DNA of 64,000 bases from Bathymodiolus japonicus methanotrophic gill symbiont. Its GTDB lineage: Bacteria; Pseudomonadota; Gammaproteobacteria; Methylococcales; Methylomonadaceae. Positions 28,780 through 38,334 of this stretch are shown here, piece by piece. The stretch covers positions 1 through 64,000 of the forward strand of contig NZ_BLYC01000013.1 of NCBI RefSeq assembly GCF_019721995.1. The letters are read 5' to 3'. The first letter of the stretch is position 1; every line of letters starts with the position of its first letter. The notes under the pieces were generated by a model. It was not told where the DNA came from, did not search any database, and worked only from the letters and a program-made list of their open reading frames with translations. A program made the position numbers and the translations under genes.

Positions 28780-30188
28780 TTGAAAATAGACTTCATCGAT
28801 GTTGATTCCGCAATCAGTCATGCCAAACAGTTACTTGAAACTGAGCGTGATATATCGCCTGCGCTAAAATCAGCACTGGAAGTGATTCTATTATTAGTCA
28901 CGGTATTACTCAATCGAGTGACACTGAACAGCAAAAATAGCAGTAAACCACCTGCAAGTGATCCCAACCGTAAAAAAGGGAATCGAAAAAAATCAGATAA
29001 GCCTTCTGGCGGACAAAAATCGCATGTCGGCACGACACTTCAAAAAATAGATGACTCGGATGAAATCGAGATCATTACCATTGATCGCCGTACCTTGCCA
29101 AAAGGGCGATACACGGCAGATGGCTTTGAAACACGCCAGGTATTCGATATTGATATCTCAAGGGTAGTGACAGAATACCAGGCGCAACGGTTGATAAATG
29201 GAAAAGGTCAGTGTTTTATCGCTCCTTTTCCAGATGAGGTTACTAAGGCTGCGCAATATGGTAATGGGATAAAAGCCCATGTGGTTTATCTTTCGCAATA
29301 TCAGTTATTGCCCTACAACCGAATACAGGAGTATTTCGCTGATCAATTAGGTATGCCGATTAGTGAAGGCTCTATCTATAATTTCAATGAACTGGCCTAT
29401 GAGAAGTTGGCTGGGTTTGAAACTATCAGTAAAGAACACTTAGTCGAATCAGCGTGCATTCATGCGGATGAAACAGGCATTAATATTAATGGTAAGCGCC
29501 ATTGGCTACATGGGCCTCCAATGTTCAGTGGACACACTTCTTTCCCCATGCCAAACGTGGCACAGAGGCAATGAATGACATTGGTATTTTACCCCATTTT
29601 CATGGGATTTTATGTCATGATCATTGGAAGCCCTACTATAAATATGATTGTACTCATTCGCTTTGTAATGCACATCATTTGAGGGAATTAACGCGCGCCT
29701 GGGAGCAGGATAAACAGGAGTGGGCGCTTGAAATGAAACGACTACTTGAAAAAATGAATGATGCCGTCAATGAAGCAGGTGGCATGCTACTACATAAAGA
29801 AGCAGAAAAATGGAAGGTACAATACAGAGAATTACTTGGCAAAGCGGAGATCGAATGCCCACCACCCGATAAGCCTAAAGAAGTAAAACGGGAGCGAATA
29901 AAACGCAGTAAAGCTAGAAACTTACTGGAAAGGCTGATTAATTATGAAGAGGATGTCTTGCGCTTCATGACAAATACCTGGGTGCCATTTACCAATAATG
30001 CCGCAGAAAATTCGATTCGGATGACCAAGGTTCAACAGAAAATATCCGGCTGCTTTCGTAGTACCAAGGGTGCAGAGATATTTTGTCGTGTCAGAGGGTA
30101 TTTATCAACGTGCCGTAAACAAGGTCTAAGTGCAACTCAGGCAATGACCTTGGTCTTTGAGGGAAAGTTACCTGAATTTTCTTTATAA
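28780..30188 (+). pseudogene. IS66 transposase, single-base frameshift
   Basis: Starts at TTG 28780 (MKIDFIDVDSAIS). Contains the linker with NSKNSSKPPASDPNRKK, HADETG catalytic motif, CNAHHLREL, and C-terminal NNAAENSIRMTK. One G is missing near 29513 compared with copy 1 (ATGGGCC against ATGGGGCC), shifting the frame before SNVQWTHFF. Copy 1 is intact there but broken elsewhere, so the ancestor was functional. Programmed frameshifting is less likely because the break site differs between copies. Confidence 0.85.
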
Positions 30189-30711
30189 TTTCATTGAACT
30201 ACTCAGCTTCGCTGAGTAGTTACATAATTTCTTGCTGCTGATTTACGATGGCGGTAAAAGGGATGGCGCTCATTGTGTTACCTAATCTTTGCGATAGTTT
30301 ACCGCCTTCAGTCGTAGCAATTAGAATAGGGTAATTGATATTGATAAAACTTATATAGTCATTAACTAGCTCGGGCTCATCAATTGCTATGCCGATAAAT
30401 TGCACATTCTGATCAGCATACTCAGCTTGTATCTGGATAAATTCGGGGATTTCCTGCAGGCAGGGAGGGCACCAGGTCGCCCAGAGATTTATCACTATTA
30501 TCTTTCCCTGCCACTCTGAAATTGAGTGGACAACACCTGCAGTATCAGGCAGAGAAAATTCGGGTAAGGGAATAGCGTGCTGTGGCTGCTGGTTAAATTG
30601 CTGGGCAAACAGTGTGCTAATCAGCAGTAGGGAAAAAAACAGTAATGCAATAAATTGTTTAGGCATAAGCATTATTATGTGCAAATTTTTAGGGCGGACT
30701 TAAAACCAGTA

Positions 30712-32952
30712 TTAAAGTTCTGACAAATGCTGCAAAAAGGTTTCTGCATCCTGGTAGCCGATGACGCGTGCAGCAGATTGCTCCTGCTGATCGAGGTTAA
30801 AAAACAATATCGCAGGGGGGCCTATTAAGTTAAAGGCTTTCAGTAGCGCTTTATCCTGATCATTATTTGCCGTGACATCAGCCTGTAACAAAACAAAGCG
30901 CGATAGCGCCTGTCTTACTTTAGGTTTGCTTAAAGTATAGGCCTCCATTTCTTTGCAGCTAATACACCAGTCGGCATAAAAATCCAGCATCACTAATTTT
31001 CCCTGTGAGCTTGCAGCTTGAAGTTGTTGATTGAGTTCTGCCAGAGATGCTACGCGCTTATATACCAAAGGTGGCTGCTGTTGCTGGCTGGATACGCTGT
31101 GTGCGAGACCCTTTAAGGGTTGTAAGGGGTTGTTACTGCCGGCGCTAAGGCCAATGAGAATAAGTAAACCATAGGTAAATAAGATAACGCCAAAGCCCTT
31201 CCATAACTTATGCCAGCCGCTATCGACTTCAGGCAAGGGGTCTAATACGCGCAGGTAAATAGCCGGAATAATGCACAGCATCGCCCAGAATAACATGGTG
31301 ATTTCAGCGGCAAGAACGCGTTCGAGCATCCATACTGCGACCGCCAGCATAATAACCCCAAACACAGTTTTACTGGCATTAAGCCAGTGTCCGGCTTTTG
31401 GTAATAAACTTCCGGCTGATGCACCAATAATTAATAGTGGAATGCCCATGCCAAAGCCCATAACAAATAAAGCAGAGCCGCCTAAGATTACGTCTCCCGT
31501 CTGGCCAATATACATCAGTGCTGCCGCAAGAGGTGCAGCCACGCAAGGGCCGACTATCAGAGAAGAAAAAACCCCCATTAACGCGGCACCAATAAAAGAG
31601 CCATCCCGGTGCTTGTCACTGGCATTGTGCAGGCGCGACTGTATAGATTTTGGCAGTTCCAGGTTAAAAAAGCCAAACATGGAAAATGATAAAACAACAA
31701 AGATGCCACTAAACAAGTAAATGATCCAGGGAGCTTGAAAAGTTGCCTGCAGATTACTGCCAAATAAAGCGGCAAGTACGCCAAAAACGGTATAGGTAGC
31801 TGCAGAAGCCAGCACGAAACTTAGCGATAGAAAAAATGCTTTGCGATGAGTGATGTCTTTGCCCTGACCGACAATAATCCCGGATAAAATGGGGATCATG
31901 GGAAATACGCAAGGGGTAAAGGCTAATAATAAGCCAAAACCCAAAAAGCTTAGTAAGGTCAGTAAGAAAGAGTCCTGCTGTAAAGAGGCTACGATAAGGT
32001 CTTGTTCAGACGCTGCTTTTTCAATTACATCAGGGGAGCCGGAGATAGCTGCAGCTGAAATAGCAGGTAACAATATATTTACCGTTTTCTGCATCGGGGG
32101 GTAACAAACGCCACGCTCCGCACAACCTTGAAACTTGGCTGTCAGGGTTATTTCATGTTCAGCGGTATTGGTACGCGCTAAAGGCACATCAAAGACGAGG
32201 TCGCCATATAATAGCTCAACATCACCAAAAGCTTCATCGTATTTTTCCTTGCCGTGAGGAATATTATAAGCAAGGATGTCAGTGTCGGTGGTTGAACCTT
32301 TGGGTAACTGCAACTCAAATTTTTCCCGATACAGATAATAGCCATCAGCTATATGCCATTGTAATGTCAGTGTCTGGCCATCTTTTGCTGTGGCAAAGAA
32401 TTGAAAGGCATCATCGGCGGGTAGTAATTGACTGGAAAATAGTGACAATCCCGAGCCTAGTGCTTTAGTTAACTGGTCTAAGGGGTTAAAAGACCCGCTG
32501 AATTTTGCAGAGGTCGTTTGCGCGGGTAAGTCAATATTTAGAACGACTCGCTGTGGAGGGTAGCAAAGCCCTAGGTCTGCACAGCCCTGATATTTGATCG
32601 ATAGAGAAAATGGCAGAGCGGTTGTCGGGCGCTGAAGTATTAATAGGTTTTCTGTCGTATGCCGATAGATCTGCATATCACCAAAGTTTGGGTCGTGCTT
32701 TACTTTTCCGGCAGGTAAATCAGCTTGTTCAATACTGACTGCGTCTGTTTTTGAGCTAAAAGAAATTTTCTTGCGATATAAATAATAGCCATCAGCAATC
32801 TGCCAGGATACCTTAACATTGCCACTTTCTGTGGCAGTTGCGGAGACCTTAAATGCCAGCTCTGGCGGTAATAATTGATCTGGGTTTATGGCATAAACCC
32901 ACTGGCTAACAAGAATAAAAAAGCAGGAAAAAGTAAATTTTAAATAGTGCAT
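30712..32952 (-). CDS. dsbD: Thiol:disulfide interchange protein DsbD with two N-terminal domains
   Basis: Transfers electrons from cytosolic thioredoxin across the inner membrane to periplasmic thiol proteins. The 746 residues are well over the roughly 565 of E. coli DsbD. The excess is a second N-terminal alpha-type domain: both repeats carry ADGYYLYR and a Cys pair (GCADLGLCYPP, GCAERGVCYPP). An eight-helix membrane domain follows with TPCVFPMIPILSG and GPCVAAPLAAALM, then a C-terminal thioredoxin domain with YADWCISCKEME. A signal peptide is at residues 1-21. It is followed by tlpA. Confidence 0.93.
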   Translation of the reverse strand: MHYLKFTFSCFFILVSQWVYAINPDQLLPPELAFKVSATATESGNVKVSWQIADGYYLYRKKISFSSKTDAVSIEQADLPAGKVKHDPNFGDMQIYRHTTENLLILQRPTTALPFSLSIKYQGCADLGLCYPPQRVVLNIDLPAQTTSAKFSGSFNPLDQLTKALGSGLSLFSSQLLPADDAFQFFATAKDGQTLTLQWHIADGYYLYREKFELQLPKGSTTDTDILAYNIPHGKEKYDEAFGDVELLYGDLVFDVPLARTNTAEHEITLTAKFQGCAERGVCYPPMQKTVNILLPAISAAAISGSPDVIEKAASEQDLIVASLQQDSFLLTLLSFLGFGLLLAFTPCVFPMIPILSGIIVGQGKDITHRKAFFLSLSFVLASAATYTVFGVLAALFGSNLQATFQAPWIIYLFSGIFVVLSFSMFGFFNLELPKSIQSRLHNASDKHRDGSFIGAALMGVFSSLIVGPCVAAPLAAALMYIGQTGDVILGGSALFVMGFGMGIPLLIIGASAGSLLPKAGHWLNASKTVFGVIMLAVAVWMLERVLAAEITMLFWAMLCIIPAIYLRVLDPLPEVDSGWHKLWKGFGVILFTYGLLILIGLSAGSNNPLQPLKGLAHSVSSQQQQPPLVYKRVASLAELNQQLQAASSQGKLVMLDFYADWCISCKEMEAYTLSKPKVRQALSRFVLLQADVTANNDQDKALLKAFNLIGPPAILFFNLDQQEQSAARVIGYQDAETFLQHLSEL

Positions 32953-33354
32953 GGGGTTATAAATATGTGTAGTCAGTAGCTTATTCGATAGAGGTAATAT
33001 TTTGATATATCGTTATCGCTACTACGCTGATACATTGCTCGGTATCTATCTGCATAGATGTGGTAGGAGCAAATGTATTTGTTATAAATGCTCGCTGGCC
33101 AGGAGAATCGAGCTTGAATTTACGCACGATATTAACACAGCACTTCAGTACAGCGCCTACTAAATGTAATTAACAACTTTCACATTAAGCGGTTAGATTT
33201 ATCAAAGCTAATAATTAGTTAAATTTAATGGATTGCAGCACCTACACAAGTTTGTTTTCAATGATTTGTGTAGAGGTGTTAAACAAATAGCGTTAGTCGG
33301 GTTTAATAGTAGGTCGTAAAGTATAATTTGATTTTTTTAAAAAAGCCCTTATTG
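32953..33354. other. Intergenic region upstream of dsbD and fxsA
   Basis: About 400 bp of AT-rich DNA between the divergent dsbD and fxsA genes, outside the MITE. No conserved gene or RNA is recognised. It should hold both promoters, but no convincing -35/-10 pair could be singled out. Confidence 0.4.
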
Positions 33355-33363
33355 TAGATAGAT

Positions 33364-33741
33364 CTGAAGTTTCCCAATAACTGAAGTTTCCCAATAATTA
33401 TTTATGGTAAAATTGAAACTATGCTACAACTATATGAAAAAGATAGTCTTTTCATTCGTTTCAAATGCTATTGCCTAAGGGGAATTAAGTAGGGGTTTGC
33501 TATAACTCGATGTTCAAGTTTTTTAACTGATTGATTTTATTTATAATTTTACTGACAAAGAAAGCATCAACATCATTGTAAATCAATCACTTATAAAACA
33601 AAGCCGGAAAAATTTACTTTTCTTAGCCCAGTTATAGCTGAAAACTTGAACATCGAGTATAAACATGGCAAAACCACCTAAAATAAACCTCGATACACCA
33701 GCATTGTGTATTTCAGCTACTCAATAATTGGGAAACTTCAG
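33364..33741. repeat. IS4-c-type MITE (202-bp family), copy 1
   Basis: Ends CTGAAGTTTCCCAAT, related to the IS4-c ends CTGAAGTTTC. Flanked by a 9-bp duplication TAGATAGAT (33355-33363, 33742-33750). The left 17 bp are duplicated in tandem (33364 and 33381). A 154-bp IS4-b MITE is nested at 33505-33658. Confidence 0.9.
33505..33658. repeat. 154-bp MITE of the IS4-b family, copy 3
   Basis: Nested inside the IS4-c-type MITE with an ATA duplication (33502-33504, 33659-33661). The empty site TGCTATAAACATG is at about 52916 on the other strand. Confidence 0.92.
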
Positions 33742-33804
33742 TAGATAGATTATTGCACGATCGTAAGTTAGCTTTTAGTCACTGGACAAACAAGAGGTCA
33801 CATC

Positions 33805-34245
33805 ATGAACCCAGTACAACTCGTCTTTTTAGTCTTTTTAATTGTCCCGTTTATAGAAATTTATCTGCTCTTGCAAATAGGCGGTATTGTCGGGGTGTTT
33901 CCTACCATTTTGCTAGTAGTTAGTACTGCAATCATAGGTGCAAGTCTGTTAAGGCATCAGGGCCTGGCAACCCTGCTGCGGTTTCAGGGAAATTTACAGC
34001 GTGGAGAAATCCCCGCTTATGAAATGGTTGAAGGCCCAATATTGCTGGTAGGTGGCGCCTTATTATTAACCCCGGGGTTTTTTACCGATGTGATTGGCTT
34101 TGCCTGCTTAATTCCAGCTGCGCGTAGAAAAATTGCACAATACCTTATTGAAAAGCACTTAATACAAGCTGGCGTGGTTCCGGGGCAACAAAGACCTAAA
34201 GCCGAACCAGGTGTTATAGAAGGCGAGTATATAAAGAGAGGATGA
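33805..34245 (+). CDS. fxsA: FxsA family membrane protein
   Basis: 146 residues with hydrophobic segments (VFLVFLIVPFIEIYLLLQIG, GVFPTILLVVSTAIIGASLL) and the family segment GPILLVGGALLLTPGFFTDVIGF at about 73-95. In E. coli FxsA counteracts exclusion of phage T7 by F plasmid PifA; its ordinary role is unclear. It stands alone: a MITE pair lies upstream and an IS4-c element begins 8 bp after the stop. Confidence 0.92.
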   Translation: MNPVQLVFLVFLIVPFIEIYLLLQIGGIVGVFPTILLVVSTAIIGASLLRHQGLATLLRFQGNLQRGEIPAYEMVEGPILLVGGALLLTPGFFTDVIGFACLIPAARRKIAQYLIEKHLIQAGVVPGQQRPKAEPGVIEGEYIKRG

Positions 34246-34252
34246 TGTTAAA

Positions 34253-35820
34253 CTGAAGTTTCTTAGAAATTCATCAAGCAACCATTCGCAATAAAACGGC
34301 TACCACCGAATTTACAGGGGAGCTGCTGTATTTGGGGCAAACCCTTTCAAAATCCGGATCCAAAGCCGCTTCGGCAATGGTGCGGCGGATATCTGAAAAG
34401 GCGAAACTGGCTCGCCCCTTCACTTTGTGCCGACGTTCCGGATTGGTTTTTAAACGAACCGCGTAAATCCACGTCAGCGTTGTTGCCATCATACAGAAGT
34501 TCAAATGGTTGGTCACTGCCTGCGCATTTCGACACTGACTTTTATGGCTCCCTATGTCTTGCTTGAGCTCTTTGAGCCCGGATTCGATTTTCCATCGCGC
34601 ACCATAATACTCAATAATCTGTGTGACGGATAAACTTAGATCGGTCGTAAACAAAGCAATCCACTGTGTGCGACGAAACACCCAGGCAACCTGAACGGGT
34701 CGTTTCAATGTTTTCAGCATGACAACGCGACTATAAGCCCTGACTTCACGCTGTTTTCCATAGAGATTCACGGTATACGATCGGGCCTTTTGTTGTACTG
34801 TTTTTGCCATGTCTGTGGCTGACCCCAGACGCTGCCCGTACTTTTTATTCCGCCCCCTCTGCTTGGGTTTTCTTTTTTCTGGACGATCGTACAGTACATT
34901 ATTGCACCTTAACCTAGAGAGAATATTAAACCGGCTTCCGATAGCTTTGTAAACAGGCTTCCATAGGCCATTGTTACCAAACCAGCTATCAGTGACTGTC
35001 AATATCGGAGCGGTGGAAAAATGTTCTGCAATTGCAATTGCAATCAGCATTTGAGCCGCCTGAGCCATCTTGGTCTGGAAAGGAACGACATCACCTCTTA
35101 TCGTGGCGGTTTCTTTTTTTGCCTGAATTGTTTTTAAGGGCAGATAAAATCGGAAATCTAAAAATAAGCACGCCCAGCGACCTTTGACCTGTTTCAGCAA
35201 CCCTACCGATACAATATTTTATGCCCATGGATATTTGCTTTGATTCGGCCGCGTGGTCAAAAATGGCTTCACAGCCGAAGATATTTTTGCCTACTTTAGT
35301 GATAATGGAGTCATCCAGTGCAACCAATATGCGCCCATCTGTTTCAGGAGACGGAATCAGCTCCCAGATAGTTTTCCACAGCCCAGCCCACGGCAAAGTT
35401 GAAGAAGCCATGAAAGTGTAAAAGCGCTTATTCTTGATCTCAAACCCAAACAACGTATCAAGGCAACGCCAAAGATTAGAGGTCATTGATGACGTAAAAG
35501 GAACGATAATGGACAGGATCGTGTAAACGAACAGAGAGGCTCGTTCGCGGCCTAAAGTGGTTTCGGAAAAATGATCTTGAAGCGGGAGTAAAATATCGCG
35601 TAAAATGAACATGAATGAGGTCGTTTTATTTGTATAATCAATGTGTTATAAACTCTCGTTATACAGTAAAACTAGGCCTCATTTACGATTAACCTGTTGT
35701 TTTTAAAAGGAATTCAAGGCTTTTAGTCAACGGAATGCCATTAATATTAGTAATATCTAATATTTCAGAAAAATAAGCATTAGCTGATATTCTTATGCTT
35801 TAAAAACTAGGAAACTTCAG
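34253..35820 (-). mobile_element. IS4-c copy 1 (1568 bp)
   Basis: Ends CTGAAGTTTCTTAG / CTAGGAAACTTCAG. No target duplication: left flank is fxsA downstream, right flank the interior of a mechanosensitive channel gene. Recombination between two copies, or an adjacent deletion, is therefore likely. Confidence 0.85.
34274..35612 (-). pseudogene. IS4-c transposase, one-base frameshift
   Basis: DDE transposase with LVALDDSIITKVGK, TVTDSWFGN and the YYGARWKIESGLKELK (Y-2-R-3-E-6-K) signature. The N-terminal 173-residue frame and C-terminal 308-residue frame join if one A is restored in the run at about 35217 (MGIK/NIVSVGLLKQVKG). Confidence 0.88.
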
Positions 35821-37121
35821 ATATCCCAGTATACCTCCCAGTAATCTTGAGTTTTTACCCAGGGACGGACAATAAAGTCCACCGAGGATTCTCCCAGGGT
35901 ATGTATCTTGATGACAGGTTCCGGTTTTTTTAGGATCAGATCATGTTGATCCAAAATATCTCGTAAAACCCTTTCTGCTTCGCTGATGCTATCGCCATAA
36001 CCTATACCAAATACAAAATCTATGCGGCGCACTTTTTCTGCCGTCACATTGGTGATAATATCACCCCAAATTTTACTATTGGGGACAATCAGACGTTGAT
36101 TATCAATGGTTAAAATAGTGGTCGAAACCAGGTTCATTTGTTTTACCTCCTGAATTCAAGTCATAAGTACATAACCCAATAAATTTTTCATATCTATCCC
36201 AGTCAGCTCTTCAAATACCTCATAAGGTGTTTTGTAATTGAGACACTTTTTAGGGCGACTATTTAGCTTATCAACGGCTATAAAAACCTCTTTTATCGTA
36301 ACATCAATCAACTCCATTACTTTAGGGAAATACTGTCTTAATAAGCCATTAGCATTCTCATTTTGCCCTCTTTCCCAAGAGCTGTATGGAGTCGAAAAAT
36401 ACGTATCACAACCTAGTGCTTCTGCTATTTTTTCATGCAGGGTAAACTCTTTCCCGTTATCAAAAGTAATTGTTTTAACAAAGCTTTTTATAGGATCAAG
36501 CATTAAAATAGTTGCGTCTAATACATATTGAGCCTTTTTCCCCGCTAAAGGGAAGGCCAACCGTAATTTAGAGACTCGCTCATCCAACGTTACAATCGCC
36601 CCTTTGTGATTTTTCCCAATGATTGTATCTGCCTCCCAACCACCTATACGCTTACGGTTGTTGACCTCTTCAGGACGCTCATCTATATCGACTCTATTAG
36701 GGATTCCTGTCCTATTATGGGCTGACCCATACCGCTTGCGATAGGTTTTGTTCTGATGCCGAAGATGCTTGTATAGTTCACCCCCTGCCTTTTTGTCCGC
36801 CAGAATATGCTGGTAGATTGTTTCATGATGAAGACTAATTATACCTTCTTGTTTTAACCGCCCTGCAATCTGCTCAGGACTCCAGTCATCCTCAATGCGA
36901 ACATTAACAATGCCTTTTATTTCATCCGTTAATTTAACCTCTTTAGGCTTGTTTTTGTGTCGTTCTTGGGCAAAATCTTCTGCTTGTTTATGCCTGTAGC
37001 CTCTTTGACCTGTATTGCGTTTAATCTCGCGTGAAATATTGCTTTGGCTTCGTTCTAAGGCTTCTGCTATTTTATTCTGTGAAGTTCCCTTTTTTAATTC
37101 AATTTCTATATAATATCTTTC

Positions 37122-37975
37122 GGTAGTGGGTTAAATCTGTGTTTTTGCATGAATATCCCTGCCAAATTCCACCTTATTTATTAACAGACCAATCACAATA
37201 TCATGCATTTTCTCTAACTTAGAGAAGCAGATTGTTCGACGAGTTAATCGTTTTATCCATGCTCTAAAATTCAAGTTTTTACGTTCAATTTTTTGGGTGT
37301 TTTTCTTACCTATTTCATGTTTCTCAGCATCGAGATGACGTTCATAAGCGCCCCAGTCATCGGTGTAATAACGACTGATATTTAAAGGCAAAAGTAACGC
37401 TTTTAATTCTTTGAAAACAATGTCCTTACGCTTGCCAAAAACATAAGCGAGTACCGTGTTGGTTTTATGATCAACAGCATGCCATAGCCAGCGTTGATTG
37501 CTTTTATTTCCTACAAAAGACCACTGTTCATCCATTTCGGCTTCATCACAGCAGACCTGTTCTAGTCTGACTTCCAATGGTTTCCCTTGATCAAAGGTCT
37601 GAAAAAGAGGGTTCACTTGAACAAGACTGTTTTCTTTGTTTTTTAAAGTACGAGTCACCGTATTTTTATTGATTTTAAGAACCCTAGCCGTGTCTCGAGT
37701 GCCACTACTATTGATAGCCATTTCGACAACGTGTTCTTTGGTTCCAAATTCACATGCTTTATAACAATATTCCAACATGAAGGTGTTGGTTGAGCAAGCT
37801 GTGGTCTGGCAACGATATCGCTGCACACCACGATCGCTACTACCTGATTTCATCAGGTTGGAATTAGTACAGTTAGGGCAGGTGATTTCTTGATAATATT
37901 TCATGAGGGAATTATGCAATAAATCACTTTCTTATTCTATTGCTCTCATGCTAAACACAGGTTTAACCCACTACC
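37122..37975 (-). mobile_element. IS1-family element (854 bp), structurally intact
   Basis: Terminal repeats GGTAGTGGGTTAAA / TTTAACCCACTACC and a perfect 9-bp duplication ATATCTTTC (37113-37121, 37976-37984) in the IS30 transposase. The perfect duplication and intact gene mark it as one of the youngest insertions in the window. Confidence 0.95.
37131..37919 (-). CDS. IS1-family transposase, single frame
   Basis: 262 residues combining the InsA-like zinc finger (CPNCTNSNLMKSG, CQTTAC) and helix-turn-helix with the InsB-like DDE core (CDEAEMDEQWSFVGNK, YYTDDWGAYERHL, KNTQKIERKNLNFR). Enteric IS1 needs a frameshift to make InsAB; this version is one continuous frame. It is the only transposase in the window that looks fully functional. 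Confidence 0.93.
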   Translation of the reverse strand: MHNSLMKYYQEITCPNCTNSNLMKSGSSDRGVQRYRCQTTACSTNTFMLEYCYKACEFGTKEHVVEMAINSSGTRDTARVLKINKNTVTRTLKNKENSLVQVNPLFQTFDQGKPLEVRLEQVCCDEAEMDEQWSFVGNKSNQRWLWHAVDHKTNTVLAYVFGKRKDIVFKELKALLLPLNISRYYTDDWGAYERHLDAEKHEIGKKNTQKIERKNLNFRAWIKRLTRRTICFSKLEKMHDIVIGLLINKVEFGRDIHAKTQI

Positions 37976-38054
37976 ATATCTTTCTTCAGGACATAGGTGT
38001 GTATAGCTCATTTGTAGCCTCTGTAAATTGTTTGGTAGCTGTTTACTTTACACC

Positions 38055-38334
38055 CGCTGAAAATCATGGAAACGGAGCTTAGCGAAGTGGTGATTTTTAG
38101 TCCCTGATAGGCGACAGGGCAATTCGCTGATTCGACGTGTGCTAGCAGCACGCGAGAGGAGCAAGAATTGCATTCCGAATAGCCGTCCAGCCAGTGAGGT
38201 AGTAATGACGAAGCGGCTTTTGTGCGTAGTCGTTGCGGACGCAGGGCGTTCAGGGCATCTCCCATCCGCTGCGTAGGTGAACGAATTATGGCGACAGGAG
38301 TCCCGGAATTTCGTGAGGTAGCATGGCGCGCCTG
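38055..38334 (+). mobile_element. CGCTG element type C, copy 2 (280 bp)
   Basis: Complete copy joining truncated IS30 (left) to the channel gene fragment (right). The frame of the channel gene continues into its tail as QARHATSRNSGTPVAII. Its two flanks are not a former continuous sequence. Confidence 0.86.

Larger units (their letters stand above)
27905..30223 (+). mobile_element. IS66-family element copy 2, complete with hitchhiking type D
   Basis: Ends GTAACTACTCAGC / GCTGAGTAGTTAC, flanked by an 8-bp duplication ATAATTTC (27897-27904, 30224-30231), the size expected of IS66. Inside the left end are a CGCTG type D element and, within that, a 319-bp MITE. Only one transposase gene is present and no tnpA/tnpB pair, as in the single-gene IS66 subgroup. 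Confidence 0.92.
27821..30684 (-). pseudogene. TlpA-like periplasmic thioredoxin, split by IS66
   Basis: The N-terminal part (start ATG 30684 or the internal ATG of MLMPKQF; to 30232) has a signal-like segment (FIALLFFSLLLISTLFA) and a thioredoxin fold with WATWCPPCLQE. The C-terminal 28 codons (EIIYYQQGELSGQRL to LLSATP, stop 27821) lie on the far side of a complete IS66. Removing IS66 and one copy of its 8-bp duplication restores one frame of about 180 residues. The gene followed dsbD and would have been a membrane-side thiol reductase; the truncated form keeps CxxC but loses the last strand and helix. Confidence 0.92.
36156..38011 (-). pseudogene. IS30 transposase, interrupted by IS1
   Basis: Catalytic core intact here (GDWEADTIIG, ITFDNGKEF, ENANGLLRQ), unlike copy 1, but an 854-bp IS1 splits codons near residue 10. 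The start ATG is at 38011. Confidence 0.9.
36149..38054 (-). mobile_element. IS30-family element copy 2, one end lost, IS1 inside
   Basis: Right terminal repeat CCTGAATTC at 36149. The opposite end stops at TTTACACC where a CGCTG type C element begins, about 100 bp short of the end seen in copy 1. An IS1 element interrupts the transposase N-terminus. Confidence 0.88.

Noticed and set aside
28780-30188. Programmed frameshift in IS66 transposase
   Set aside because: The two copies are broken at different positions by single-base changes, each intact where the other is broken, so these are mutations.
32953-33354. Possible small RNA or leader upstream of dsbD
   Set aside because: AT-rich DNA with no stable hairpin, recognised motif or repeated match; nothing supports an RNA gene.
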